From Magicicada septendecula (Eukaryota > Arthropoda > Insecta > Hemiptera > Cicadidae), in assembly GCA_034769895.1 (NCBI GenBank), contig CM068367.1, positions 708,506,885 through 708,570,884 on the forward strand: a stretch of DNA of 64,000 nt, in the 5' to 3' direction. The notes beneath the pieces were generated by a model. That model ran no database searches, had not been told where the DNA came from, and saw only the letters and a program-made list of their open reading frames with translations. Each line of letters starts with the position of its first letter. The stretch's first letter is position 1. Below, piece by piece: positions 20,202 to 31,687 of the stretch. A program made the translations under genes and the position numbers.

Positions 20202-22170
20202 TGTGCATTTTTTAAAATGAAATAATCATAACACACTAAGTGAAACCACTAAATAATAATATTAACCTCAAAAACTGTAGTATTACTCAATCTCTCACAA
20301 CAACTGTATGGTTTGTGGAAAACAAAGCTTTAAAAACAGGTGATCCAACCGCTAAAACAATAATCAGCAGGGTTGCCACAAGACGAACTTGAAATTTACT
20401 GCAGAAAGCCGCCATGTGATTTCGCTTGACGGGTTTCTGCACTAAACAGAAATTTCAAAATAAAATATCACCCATTGGGAGGCTTGACAGTTGACGGGTT
20501 TCTGCATAAAACGGTGTGTTTACAGTAGGCCATTCAGAATCTATTCATATCCCATTTTCGATAAAAATGTCAGTTGACGGGTTTCTGAAATAAACGATTC
20601 AATTTTAAAAGGAAGTGATCTCACCCAACGGTTTTCATACATTTCTCGAGTATCTAATGAAAATCTATTTTTTATTTGCCCCACGTTATTAGCGTCATTT
20701 GTAACGTCTCGCGAGTAATTTGTGATTCACGTCTATTTGATACTCTTCGAAACTCTCGCCTAATTAATAGTTACAAAGTTTTTATCTGTTGGTATTATAT
20801 GCCTTCAAAATCGAGTGTGTGTGATTATGAAAGAATATTGAATGGTTTTCTTAAATTTTGTTTGTATTAAATCAATACCATTGTTTGGGAATAGGTAGGA
20901 GAGAGAGTAAAGAGAGTCAAAGAGAATTACTCACTTTGTATACAATCGAGTATTTTAAATTTTTTCCGCTCGTGGCATCAGCTGTTTTCTCCTTTTACGA
21001 ACCAACTTGAGGTTAAATTACTTTTGTAGTACGTAATAATTTCTTGATGACCGGACTGATTCCCTTTCTCTTCTCGATTTTTCATATTACCTGTAACCAA
21101 CTAACATCTACTAGAAATAATACACATTTTATTATTTAAACGCAAGGCATTCCTTGAATTTATTTAATATTTACGGACCACTATGGTCTCCGAAACATGA
21201 ATTGACAATCGATTACTTCACAAATCACAGCGTTACTTCGATCTTAAGTTTACTAACATATAGCACATAACAAATGTTTTTTATTACATTTTAATAAAGA
21301 AAAAGAAATAATTAATTAATTTCCCAGGGTTATTTAAGGTTCTTTGAACTTTGAGGAAGTCAGAAATGCATATGGGTCTGTATCAATCTTTACATTAATT
21401 ATTGTAAAATTTGTACATTCTGTATCATTCAGTTGATTTTTTGACCGCTAGAGCGCAAACTACGTTTCTTCACTGACAAAACGAGCGCTAAAATTAATGG
21501 CGTCTGTAATGTTATTAGCAAAGCAACATTTTTCTGTTTTTTGGTTAATTAAAATAAAGTTTATGTTCACCTTGTTTTCAGATGGATGTAAAGAGATGGT
21601 GCTGTTTCTAGTGTTCTAGATTGATAGTTGAGGTGTAATTGAATCGTTTATTTCAGGAACCCGCCAAGAACACTTTTTCAAACTTTCGGAAAACAAAAAA
21701 GAAACTTTCTACTTTTAATATTACTGTAGATTTTTGCCTAGAAAAAATTTACAGTGTTTCTCAATATCTCCTAAAAACAAATAATGCTTGTATTTAATTT
21801 TTGAAATTATACTCTTCATAAAAAATTTATAAAAATTTTGTATTTGACGGGTTTCTGCAATAAAATAACTTTTTTCTAAAAAAAATTTATTTTTTTAGTA
21901 AAATTATGACTTTTTAAACAGCAGTGGGTTTAAGTATAAAGTGCACATTATACTTTATACTTAAATTTATTAAATATCAAAGAGAAAAAAATTAAACAAT
22001 CAGTTTGGTCTTAAACAAAGAGCAAAAACTAAAGAGAGAATCAACATTTTTGTGCTTAAATTCTATTAAACTTAAAATCACTATCAACAGTAGAGCATCA
22101 AAAACTACCGTCTATTCATAACTAAAACAAAAAGCAGAACAATATAGGCCTACTTATTTGTGTGTTCAAT
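20202..22170. repeat. Spacer 6 between gene copies 6 and 7
   Basis: Motifs start at 20426, 20491, 20574 and 21844. Right arm 20574-20604; left arm 21637-21667. Hairpin B 21929-21965; AATAAA (minus) 21966-21971. It has the short haplotype as GATCCAACCGCT near 20341-20352, whereas the otherwise matching spacer 8 has the long one. TTGGTATTATATG and ATTATTGTAAAATT are shared only with spacer 8. No gene recognised. Confidence 0.85.
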
Positions 22171-23532
22171 CTACTCATCCTCATACACCCTGCCTACGTT
22201 ACAGTCAGCTTCTGTTGTAGGCCACTGGAGGATGTCGTTGTAAAAATCTTCATACCCTGTAGTGTACTTAGCCAACTTCTTCAGGTCATTGATTTTATTG
22301 ATATTGATGGGAAGCTTTCCAGATGGACATGCCAGCACTGTAGGGAGCTCCGGAACAGTACTATATTTTTTCAGTGTGAACGTTGAGAAGGTGAAACCGT
22401 CGATAAAGTGCTTAACAACCACTTTTCCTTGGTCAGCTTTGTTGTAATAAAATTCTTTGTATGTGGACATTTTAAAAGAAATCTTGTCTTCCCTTTGAAT
22501 TCCCCTTCCACAAGTTTCATCTGAGTTTACAATCCTCTTGTAAAACTGAGGCCACCAAGTATTAAAACTATAGATCATCTCGCTTGTTACTTGGTGAACA
22601 GTAAAGCGCCCTGTTTTACTTGATTTAAGAATCATCTCAGCATACTGATTTGGTGTGTAAACTCTATTTACTCTTCGAACAAGACGTTTAATACACCCAA
22701 AATCACGATCACAGGGTAAAAATGAGTGTCCCCTGACTTGGAAGTAGTGACGAACAGTCTCGAAAATTCCCCTATCACAAAGATTCATTAGGAATCGCAG
22801 AATACAATGATTTTTGTTTTGCCCTGTAGGGCCATCACTGAAGGGAACAAGATGCTTAGTTCCACTAGGAACTTCAGATTTCAAATAGTACAATAACATT
22901 GAGCAAACCTCCTCTGGGGATTTATTGGCCTCGCCTTTGTGATATATATAAATTTTTGCCTTGTTAGTCTTCATGTCATGAATAAAAAATACATTAAGCC
23001 AAAGCTGGCGCATGTAAAACACCTCCTGTACAGGTATGTTTGGAAGTGGTAAATTTTGCATAAAGTCAAAACAAAGCACCACTGTATCTTCATCAGTGTT
23101 GTTAATCATCTCCTTTTGTTTTATGTAACACTTCTTGGCTCTGCGCTTGTGAACGATTTGTTCAGCTGCAACGCTGCGCTTTACATTGTCGCTTAGCCAA
23201 GGGTCTCTTAGTTTGGATTTGAAATTCTCACATTGGCTGCAAACATCAACTTGCGGCCGCCCGAATGATAGATTGAAGTTTTCCTTAAAGCACCTAAAAT
23301 AAAAACTATATTTTACTTTATCTCTCAACTCAGGGTGGTCGGTTTGGAACATTTCATACATTTTTGAGATATTTAGCTGTGCATCCAAATATTGTTTTTT
23401 CCTAGAACCATAATGTGTTTCTCTTACCTCAAATTTAGAAATGTGTTCATGGATAAGGACACATATATTGCCATCAATCGCATTTCCACTACGATTTTTG
23501 CCTCTCATATCGACAGGTGTTCTATTCTGCAA
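22171..23532 (-). CDS. Transposase-like core, copy 7 (453 codons)
   Basis: Uninterrupted copies 5-8 type core with H215Y. S236T changes the second acidic motif to SDGPTGQNKN. K412N (ININKIND) near the C-terminus is shared with copy 9 only, while the upstream half does not match copy 9, so one of the two is a mosaic. Confidence 0.75.
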   Translation of the reverse strand: MQNRTPVDMRGKNRSGNAIDGNICVLIHEHISKFEVRETHYGSRKKQYLDAQLNISKMYEMFQTDHPELRDKVKYSFYFRCFKENFNLSFGRPQVDVCSQCENFKSKLRDPWLSDNVKRSVAAEQIVHKRRAKKCYIKQKEMINNTDEDTVVLCFDFMQNLPLPNIPVQEVFYMRQLWLNVFFIHDMKTNKAKIYIYHKGEANKSPEEVCSMLLYYLKSEVPSGTKHLVPFSDGPTGQNKNHCILRFLMNLCDRGIFETVRHYFQVRGHSFLPCDRDFGCIKRLVRRVNRVYTPNQYAEMILKSSKTGRFTVHQVTSEMIYSFNTWWPQFYKRIVNSDETCGRGIQREDKISFKMSTYKEFYYNKADQGKVVVKHFIDGFTFSTFTLKKYSTVPELPTVLACPSGKLPININKINDLKKLAKYTTGYEDFYNDILQWPTTEADCNVGRVYEDE

Positions 23533-24029
23533 TAATAGGATACATAACCTTGCAACTCGATCTCAAGAAACTCTGTGTATTTGTAAAAAGACATTTTGCA
23601 AACTGGAGTAAACTCGCCATTGATTTTAACATTATATACAAAAGATTTACTTTTTGTCTGTGGGATTAGAGTTGAAAATGAAGCAGCACTACAATCATCA
23701 TTATCTGAGTTTTTATTCTTTCTACGCTTAACTTCCCTAGCTTCTATCAATGTTTGCAAATGTAAATCTTGTTGGTTTTTAGTTTCTAACGAATAGAATT
23801 TGTTCCAGATCGCACTTTTCGTTTTGTTATCAATAGACAAACTGCATTTTCGAGGGCAGTTCCAAACAAGCTCATCAGGAATAGATTTACCAGAAATAAG
23901 GTTACCTTTGTAGTTTGTGTACTCTTCACCTTTCACTTTTGCTTTCCTTATGACATTACGTTTATATGTATCTTCATTTACAACACCTTGTTTTCTTTTT
24001 TGCTTCAAGTTCATCATCAGAACTTCCAC
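23505..24029 (-). pseudogene. N-terminal piece, copy 7 (174 codons)
   Basis: A4 type. It combines E69K and Q121L (shared with copies 6 and 8) with R31K and V45I (KAKVKG, NLISGK; shared with copy 9). W56 is present. Confidence 0.7.
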
Positions 24030-25997
24030 TGTGCATTTTTTAAAATGAAATAATCATAACACACTAAGTGAAACCACTAAATAATAATATTAACCTCAAA
24101 AACTGTAGTATTACTCAATCTCTCACAACAACTGTATGGTTTGTGGAAAACAAAGCTTTAAAAACAGGTGATGCAACCGCTAAAACAATAATCAGCAGGG
24201 TTGCCACAAGACGAACTTGAAATTTACTGCAGAAAGCCGCCATGTGATTTCGCTTGACGGGTTTCTGCACTAAACAGAAATTTCAAAATAAAATATCACC
24301 CATTGGGAGGCTTGACAGTTGACGGGTTTCTGCATAAAACGGTGTGTTTACAGTAGGCCATTCAGAATCTATTCATATCCCATTTTCGATAAAAATGTCA
24401 GTTGACGGGTTTCTGAAATAAACGATTCAATTTTAAAAGGAAGTGATCTCACCCAACGGTTTTCATACATTTCTCGAGTATCTAATGAAAATCTATTTTT
24501 TATTTGCCCCACGTTATTAGCGTCATTTGTAACGTCTCGCGAGTAATTTGTGATTCACGTCTATTTGATACTCTTCGAAACTCTCGCCTAATTAATAGTT
24601 ACAAAGTTTTTATCTGTTGGTGTTATATGCCTTCAAAATCGAGTGTGTGTGATTATGAAAGAATATTGAATGGTTTTCTTAAATTTTGTTTGTATTAAAT
24701 CAATACCATTGTTTGGGAATAGGTAGGAGAGAGAGTAAAGAGAGTCAAAGAGAATTACTCACTTTGTATACAATCGAGTATTTTAAATTTTTTCCGCTCG
24801 TGGCATCAGCTGTTTTCTCCTTTTACGAACCAACTTGAGGTTAAATTACTTTTGTAGTACGTAATAATTTCTTGATGACCGGACTGATTCCCTTTCTCTT
24901 CTCGATTTTTCATATTACCTGTAACCAACTAACATCTACTAGAAATAATACACATTTTATTATTTAAACGCAAGGCATTCCTTGAATTTATTTAATATTT
25001 ACGGACCACTATGGTCTCCGAAACATGAATTGACAATCGATTACTTCACAAATCACAGCGTTACTTCGATCTTAAGTTTACTAACATATAGCACATAACA
25101 AATGTTTTTTATTACATTTTAATAAAGAAAAAGAAATAATTAATTAATTTCCCAGGGTTATTTAAGGTTCTTTGAACTTTGAGGAAGTCAGAAATGCATA
25201 TGGGTCTGTATCAATCTTTACATTAATTATTTTAAAATTTGTACATTCTGTATCATTCAGTTGATTTTTTGACCGCTAGAGCGCAAACTACGTTTCTTCA
25301 CTGACAAAACGAGCGCTAAAATTAATGGCGTCTGTAATGTTATTAGCAAAGCAACATTTTTCTGTTTTTTGGTTAATTAAAATAAAGTTTATGTTCACCT
25401 TGTTTTCAGATGGATGTAAAGAGATGGTGCTGTTTCTAGTGTTCTAGATTGATAGTTGAGGTGTAATTGAATCGTTTATTTCAGGAACCCGCCAAGAACA
25501 CTTTTTCAAACTTTCGGAAAACAAAAAAGAAACTTTCTACTTTTAATATTACTGTAGATTTTTGCCTAGAAAAAATTTACAGTGTTTCTCAATATCTCCT
25601 AAAAACAAATAATGCTTGTATTTAATTTTTGAAATTATACTCTTCATAAAAAATTTATAAAAATTTTGTATTTGACGGGTTTCTGCAATAAAATAACTTT
25701 TTTCTAAAAAAAATTTATTTTTTTAGTAAAATTATGACTTTTTAAACAGCAGAGGGTTTAAGTATAAAGTGCACATTATACTTTATACTTAAATTTATTA
25801 AATATCAAAGAGAAAAAATTAAACAATCAGTTTGGTCTTAAACAAAGAGCAAAAACTAAAGAGAGAATAAAAATTTTTGTGCTTAAATTCTATTAAACTT
25901 AAAATCACTATCAACTGTAGAGCATCAAAAACTACCGTCTATTCATAACTAAAACAAAAAGCAGAACAATATAGGCCTACTTATTTGTGTGTTCAAT
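24030..25997. repeat. Spacer 7 between gene copies 7 and 8
   Basis: Motifs start at 24254, 24319, 24402 and 25672. Right arm 24402-24432; left arm 25465-25495. Hairpin B 25757-25793; AATAAA (minus) 25794-25799. Short haplotype GATGCAACCGCT near 24170. The 3' end (GCAGAGGG, six-A run in GAGAAAAAATT) matches spacer 5. No gene recognised. Confidence 0.85.
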
Positions 25998-27359
25998 CTA
26001 CTCATCCTCATACACCCTGCCTACGTTACAGTCAGCTTCTGTTGTAGGCCACTGGAGGATGTCGTTGTAAAAATCTTCATACCCTGTAGTGTACTTAGCC
26101 AACTTCTTCAGGTCATTGATTTTCTTGATATTGATGGGAAGCTTTCCAGATGGACATGCCAGGACTGTAGGGAGCTCCGGAACAGTACTATATTTTTTCA
26201 GTGTGAACGTTGAGAAGGTGAAACCGTCGATAAAGTGCTTAACAACCACTTTTCCTTGGTCAGCTTTGTTGTAATAAAATTCTTTGTATGTGGACATTTT
26301 AAAAGAAATCTTGTCTTCCCTTTGAATTCCCCTTCCACAAGTTTCATCTGAGTTTACAATCCTCTTGTAAAACTGAGGCCACCAAGTATTAAAACTATAG
26401 ATCATCTCGCTTGTTACTTGGTGAACAGTAAAGCGCCCTGTTTTACTTGATTTAAGAATCATCTCAGCATACTGATTTGGTGTGTAAACTCTATTTACTC
26501 TTCGAACAAGACGTTTAATACACCCAAAATCACGATCACAGGGTAAAAATGAGTGTCCCCTGACTTGGAAGTAGTGACGAACAGTCTCGAAAATTCCCCT
26601 ATCACAAAGATTCATTAGGAATCGCAGAATACAATGATTTTTGTTTTGCCCTGAAGGGCCATCACTGAAGGGAACAAGATGCTTAGTTCCACTAGGAACT
26701 TCAGATTTCAAATAGTACAATAACATTGAGCAAACCTCCTCTGGGGATTTATTGGCCTCGCCTTTGTGATATATATAAATTTTTGCCTTGTTAGTCTTCA
26801 TGTCATGAATAAAAAATACATTAAGCCAAAGCTGGCGCATGTAAAACACCTCCTGTACAGGTATGTTTGGAAGTGGTAAATTTTGCATAAAGTCAAAACA
26901 AAGCACCACTGTATCTTCATCAGTGTTGTTAATCATCTCCTTTTGTTTTATGTAACACTTCTTGGCTCTGCGCTTGTGAACGATTTGTTCAGCTGCAACG
27001 CTGCGCTTTACATTGTCGCTTAGCCAAGGGTCTCTTAGTTTGGATTTGAAATTCTCACATTGGCTGCAAACATCAACTTGCGGCCGCCCGAATGATAGAT
27101 TGAAGTTTTCCTTAAAGCACCTAAAATAAAAACTATATTTTACTTTATCTCTCAACTCAGGGTGGTCGGTTTGGAACATTTCATACATTTTTGAGATATT
27201 TAGCTGTGCATCCAAATATTGTTTTTTCCTAGAACCATAATGTGTTTCTCTTACCTCAAATTTAGAAATGTGTTCATGGATAAGGACACATATATTGCCA
27301 TCAATCGCATTTCCACTACGATTTTTGCCTCTCATATCGACAGGTGTTCTATTCTGCAA
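25998..27359 (-). CDS. Transposase-like core, copy 8 (453 codons)
   Basis: Uninterrupted, with predicted protein the same as copy 6 (S80R, Y81C, F135C, C183F, H215Y, R224G). It lies 7655 bp from copy 6, exactly two units, and is part of the alternating 6/8 and 7/9 pattern. Confidence 0.75.
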   Translation of the reverse strand: MQNRTPVDMRGKNRSGNAIDGNICVLIHEHISKFEVRETHYGSRKKQYLDAQLNISKMYEMFQTDHPELRDKVKYSFYFRCFKENFNLSFGRPQVDVCSQCENFKSKLRDPWLSDNVKRSVAAEQIVHKRRAKKCYIKQKEMINNTDEDTVVLCFDFMQNLPLPNIPVQEVFYMRQLWLNVFFIHDMKTNKAKIYIYHKGEANKSPEEVCSMLLYYLKSEVPSGTKHLVPFSDGPSGQNKNHCILRFLMNLCDRGIFETVRHYFQVRGHSFLPCDRDFGCIKRLVRRVNRVYTPNQYAEMILKSSKTGRFTVHQVTSEMIYSFNTWWPQFYKRIVNSDETCGRGIQREDKISFKMSTYKEFYYNKADQGKVVVKHFIDGFTFSTFTLKKYSTVPELPTVLACPSGKLPINIKKINDLKKLAKYTTGYEDFYNDILQWPTTEADCNVGRVYEDE

Positions 27360-27856
27360 TAATAGGATACATAACCTTGCAACTCGATCTCAAGAAACTC
27401 TGTGTATTTGTAAAAAGACATTTTGCAAACTGGAGTAAACTCGCCATTGATTTTAACATTATATACAAAAGATTTACTTTTTGTCTGTGGGATTAGAGTT
27501 GAAAATGAAGCAGCACTACAATCATCATTATCTGAGTTTTTATTCTTTCTACGCTTAACTTCCCTAGCTTCTATCAATGTTTGCAAATGTAAATCTTGTT
27601 GGTTTTTAGTTTCTAACGAATAGAATTTGTTCCAGATCGCACTTTTCGTTTTGTTATCAATAGACAAACTGCATTTTCGAGGGCAGTTCCAAACAAGCTC
27701 ATCAGGAATAGATTTACCAGAAACAAGGTTACCTTTGTAGTTTGTGTACTCTTCACCTTTCACTCTTGCTTTCCTTATGACATTACGTTTATATGTATCT
27801 TCATTTACATCACCTTGTTTTCTTTTTTGCTTCAGGTTCATCATCAGAACTTCCAC
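27332..27856 (-). pseudogene. N-terminal piece, copy 8 (174 codons)
   Basis: Identical in protein to copy 6 (V16D, E69K, Q121L). A4 type, W56; shared TGA out of frame at 27392-27390. Confidence 0.7.
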
Positions 27857-29828
27857 TGTGCATTTTTTAAAATGAAATAATCATAACACACTAAGTGAAA
27901 CCACTAAATAATAATATTAACCTCAAAAACTGTAGTATTACTCAATCTCTCACAACAACTGTATGGTTTGTGGAAAACAAAGCATTAAAAACAGGTGATT
28001 AAAAACAGGCTAAAACAATAATCAGCAGGGTTGCCACAAGACGAACTTGAAATTTACTGCAGAAAGCCGCCATGTGATTTCGCTTGACGGGTTTCTGCAC
28101 TAAACAGAAATTTCAAAATAAAATATCACCCATTGGGAGGCTTGACAGTTGACGGGTTTCTGCATAAAACGGTGTGTTTACAGTAGGCCATTCAGAATCT
28201 ATTCATATCCCATTTTCGATAAAAATGTCAGTTGACGGGTTTCTGAAATAAACGATTCAATTTTAAAAGGAAGTGATCTCACCCAACGGTTTTCATACAT
28301 TTCTCGAGTATCTAATGAAAATCTATTTTTTATTTGCCCCACGTTATTAGCGTCATTTGTAACGTCTCGCGAGTAATTTGTGATTCACGTCTATTTGATA
28401 CTCTTCGAAACTCTCGCCTAATTAATAGTTACAAAGTTTTTATCTGTTGGTATTATATGCCTTCAAAATCGAGTGTGTGTGATTATGAAAGAATATTGAA
28501 TGGTTTTCTTAAATTTTGTTTGTATTAAATCAATACCATTGTTTGGGAATAGGTAGGAGAGAGAGTAAAGAGAGTCAAAGAGAATTACTCACTTTGTATA
28601 CAATCGAGTATTTTAAATTTTTTCCGCTCGTGGCATCAGCTGTTTTCTCCTTTTACGAACCAACTTGAGGTTAAATTACTTTTGTAGTACGTAATAATTT
28701 CTTGATGACCGGACTGATTCCCTTTCTCTTCTCGATTTTTCATATTACCTGTAACCAACTAACATCTACTAGAAATAATACACATTTTATTATTTAAACG
28801 CAAGGCATTCCTTGAATTTATTTAATATTTACGGACCACTATGGTCTCCGAAACATGAATTGACAATCGATTACTTCACAAATCACAGCGTTACTTCGAT
28901 CTTAAGTTTACTAACATATAGCACATAACAAATGTTTTTTATTACATTTTAATAAAGAAAAAGAAATAATTAATTAATTTCCCAGGGTTATTTAAGGTTC
29001 TTTGAACTTTGAGGAAGTCAGAAATGCATATGGGTCTGTATCAATCTTTACATTAATTATTGTAAAATTTGTACATTCTGTATCATTCAGTTGATTTTTT
29101 GACCGCTAGAGCGCAAACTACGTTTCTTCACTGACAAAACGAGCGCTAAAATTAATGGCGTCTGTAATGTTATTAGCAAAGCAACATTTTTCTGTTTTTT
29201 GGTTAATTAAAATAAAGTTTATGTTCACCTTGTTTTCAGATGGATGTAAAGAGATGGTGCTGTTTCTAGTGTTCTAGATTGATAGTTGAGGTGTAATTGA
29301 ATCGTTTATTTCAGGAACCCGCCAAGAACACTTTTTCAAACTTTCGGAAAACAAAAAAGAAACTTTCTACTTTTAATATTACTGTAGATTTTTGCCTAGA
29401 AAAAATTTACAGTGTTTCTCAATATCTCCTAAAAACAAATAATGCTTGTATTTAATTTTTGAAATTATACTCTTCATAAAAAATTTATAAAAATTTTGTA
29501 TTTGACGGGTTTCTGCAATAAAATAACTTTTTTCTAAAAAAAATTTATTTTTTTAGTAAAATTATGACTTTTTAAACAGCAGTGGGTTTAAGTATAAAGT
29601 GCACATTATACTTTATACTTAAATTTATTAAATATCAAAGAGAAAAAAATTAAACAATCAGTTTGGTCTTAAACAAAGAGCAAAAACTAAAGAGAGAATC
29701 AACATTTTTGTGCTTAAATTCTATTAAACTTAAAATCACTATCAACAGTAGAGCATCAAAAACTACCGTCTATTCATAACTAAAACAAAAAGCAGAACAA
29801 TATAGGCCTACTTATTTGTGTGTTCAAT
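27857..29828. repeat. Spacer 8 between gene copies 8 and 9
   Basis: Motifs start at 28084, 28149, 28232 and 29502. Right arm 28232-28262; left arm 29295-29325. Hairpin B 29587-29623; AATAAA (minus) 29624-29629. It carries the long ATTAAAAACAGG haplotype near 27983-28010 although both neighbouring spacers carry the short one; the rest matches spacer 6. No gene recognised. Confidence 0.85.
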
Positions 29829-31190
29829 CTACTCATCCTCATACACCCTGCCTACGTTACAGTCAGCTTCTGTTGTAGGCCACTGGAGGATGTCGTTGTA
29901 AAAATCTTCATACCCTGTAGTGTACTTAGCCAACTTCTTCAGGTCATTGATTTTATTGATATTGATGGGAAGCTTTCCAGATGGACATGCCAGCACTGTA
30001 GGGAGCTCCGGAACAGTACTATATTTTTTCAGTGTGAACGTTGAGAAGGTGAAACCGTCGATAAAGTGCTTAACAACCACTTTTCCTTGGTCAGCTTTGT
30101 TGTAATAAAATTCTTTGTATGTGGACATTTTAAAAGAAATCTTGTCTTCCCTTTGAATTCCCCTTCCACAAGTTTCATCTGAGTTTACAATCCTCTTGTA
30201 AAACTGAGGCCACCAAGTATTAAAACTATAGATCATCTCGCTTGTTACTTGGTGAACAGTAAAGCGCCCTGTTTTACTTGATTTAAGAATCATCTCAGCA
30301 TACTGATTTGGTGTGTAAACTCTATTTACTCTTCGAACAAGACGTTTAATACACCCAAAATCACGATCACAGGGTAAAAATGAGTGTCCCCTGACTTGGA
30401 AGTAGTGACGAACAGTCTCGAAAATTCCCCTATCACAAAGATTCATTAGGAATCGCAGAATACAATGATTTTTGTTTTGCTCTGAAGGGCCATCACTGAA
30501 GGGAACAAGATGCTTAGTTCTACTAGGAACTTCAGATTTCAAATAGTGCAATAACATCGAGCAAACCTCCTCTGGGGATTTATTGGCCTCGCCTTTGTGA
30601 TATATATAAATTTTTGCCTTGTTAGTCTTCATGTCATGAATACAAAATACAGTAAGCCAAAGCTGGTGCATGTAAAACACCTCCTGTACAGGTATGTTTG
30701 GAAGTGGTAAATTTTGCATAAAGTCAAAACAAAGCACCACTGTATCTTCATCAGTGTTGTTAATCATATCCTTTTGTTTTATGTAAAACTTCTTGGCTCT
30801 GCGCTTGTGAACGATTTGTTCAGCTGCAACGCTGCGCTTTACATTGTCGCTTAGCCAAGGGTCTCTTAGTTTGGATTTGAAATTCTCACATTGGCTGCAA
30901 ACATCAACTTGCGGCCGCCCGAATGATAGATTGAAGTTTTCCTTAAAGTAACTAAAATAAAAACTATATTTTACTTTATCTCTCAACTCAGGGTGGTCGG
31001 TTTGGAACATTTCATACATTTTTGAGATATTTAGCTGTGCATCCAAATATTTTTTTTTCCTAGAACCATAATGTGTTTCTCTTACCTCAAATTTAGAAAT
31101 GTGTTCATGGATAAGGACACATATATTGCCATCAATCGCATTTCCACAACGATTTTTGCCTCTCATATCGACAGGTGTTCTATTCTGCAA
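29829..31190 (-). CDS. Transposase-like core, copy 9 (453 codons)
   Basis: Uninterrupted. The C-terminal part, including K412N, matches copy 7; the N-terminal part has the common S80/Y81/F135. G237E changes the second acidic motif to SDGPSEQNKN. R175H and N180T (MHQLWLTVF) are shared only with copy 12, three units away. Private changes are S15C, Q47K and E141D. Confidence 0.75.
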   Translation of the reverse strand: MQNRTPVDMRGKNRCGNAIDGNICVLIHEHISKFEVRETHYGSRKKKYLDAQLNISKMYEMFQTDHPELRDKVKYSFYFSYFKENFNLSFGRPQVDVCSQCENFKSKLRDPWLSDNVKRSVAAEQIVHKRRAKKFYIKQKDMINNTDEDTVVLCFDFMQNLPLPNIPVQEVFYMHQLWLTVFCIHDMKTNKAKIYIYHKGEANKSPEEVCSMLLHYLKSEVPSRTKHLVPFSDGPSEQNKNHCILRFLMNLCDRGIFETVRHYFQVRGHSFLPCDRDFGCIKRLVRRVNRVYTPNQYAEMILKSSKTGRFTVHQVTSEMIYSFNTWWPQFYKRIVNSDETCGRGIQREDKISFKMSTYKEFYYNKADQGKVVVKHFIDGFTFSTFTLKKYSTVPELPTVLACPSGKLPININKINDLKKLAKYTTGYEDFYNDILQWPTTEADCNVGRVYEDE

Positions 31191-31687
31191 TAATAGGATA
31201 CATAACCTTGCAACTCGATCTCAAGAAACTCTGTGTATTTGTAAAAAGACATTTCGCAAACTGGAGTAAACTCGCCATTGATTTTAACATTATATACAAA
31301 AGATTTACTTTTTGTCTGTGGGATTTGAGTTGAAAATGAAGCAGCACTACAATCATCATTATCTGTGTTTTTATTCTTTCTACGCTTAACTTCCCTAGCT
31401 TCTATCAATGTTTGCAAATGTAAATCTTGTTGGTTTTTAGTTTCTAACGAATAGAATTTGTTCCAGAACGCACTTTTCGTTTCGTTATCAATAGACAAAC
31501 TGCATTTTCGAGGGCAGTTGCAAACAAGCTCATCAGGAATAGATTTACCAGAAATAAGGTTACCTTTGTAGTTTGTGTACTCTTCACCTTTCACTTTTGC
31601 TTTCCTTATGACATTACGTTTATATGTATCTTCATTTACAACACCTTGTTTTCTTTTTTGCTTCAAGTTCATCATCAGAACTTCCAC
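31163..31687 (-). pseudogene. N-terminal piece, copy 9 (174 codons)
   Basis: A4 type. First copy from the left with C56 (VCNCPRKC). R31K and V45I are shared with copy 7; S108T (KNTDND) is shared with copy 12. Private changes are I74F and K145E, the latter in the VCK motif. Confidence 0.7.
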
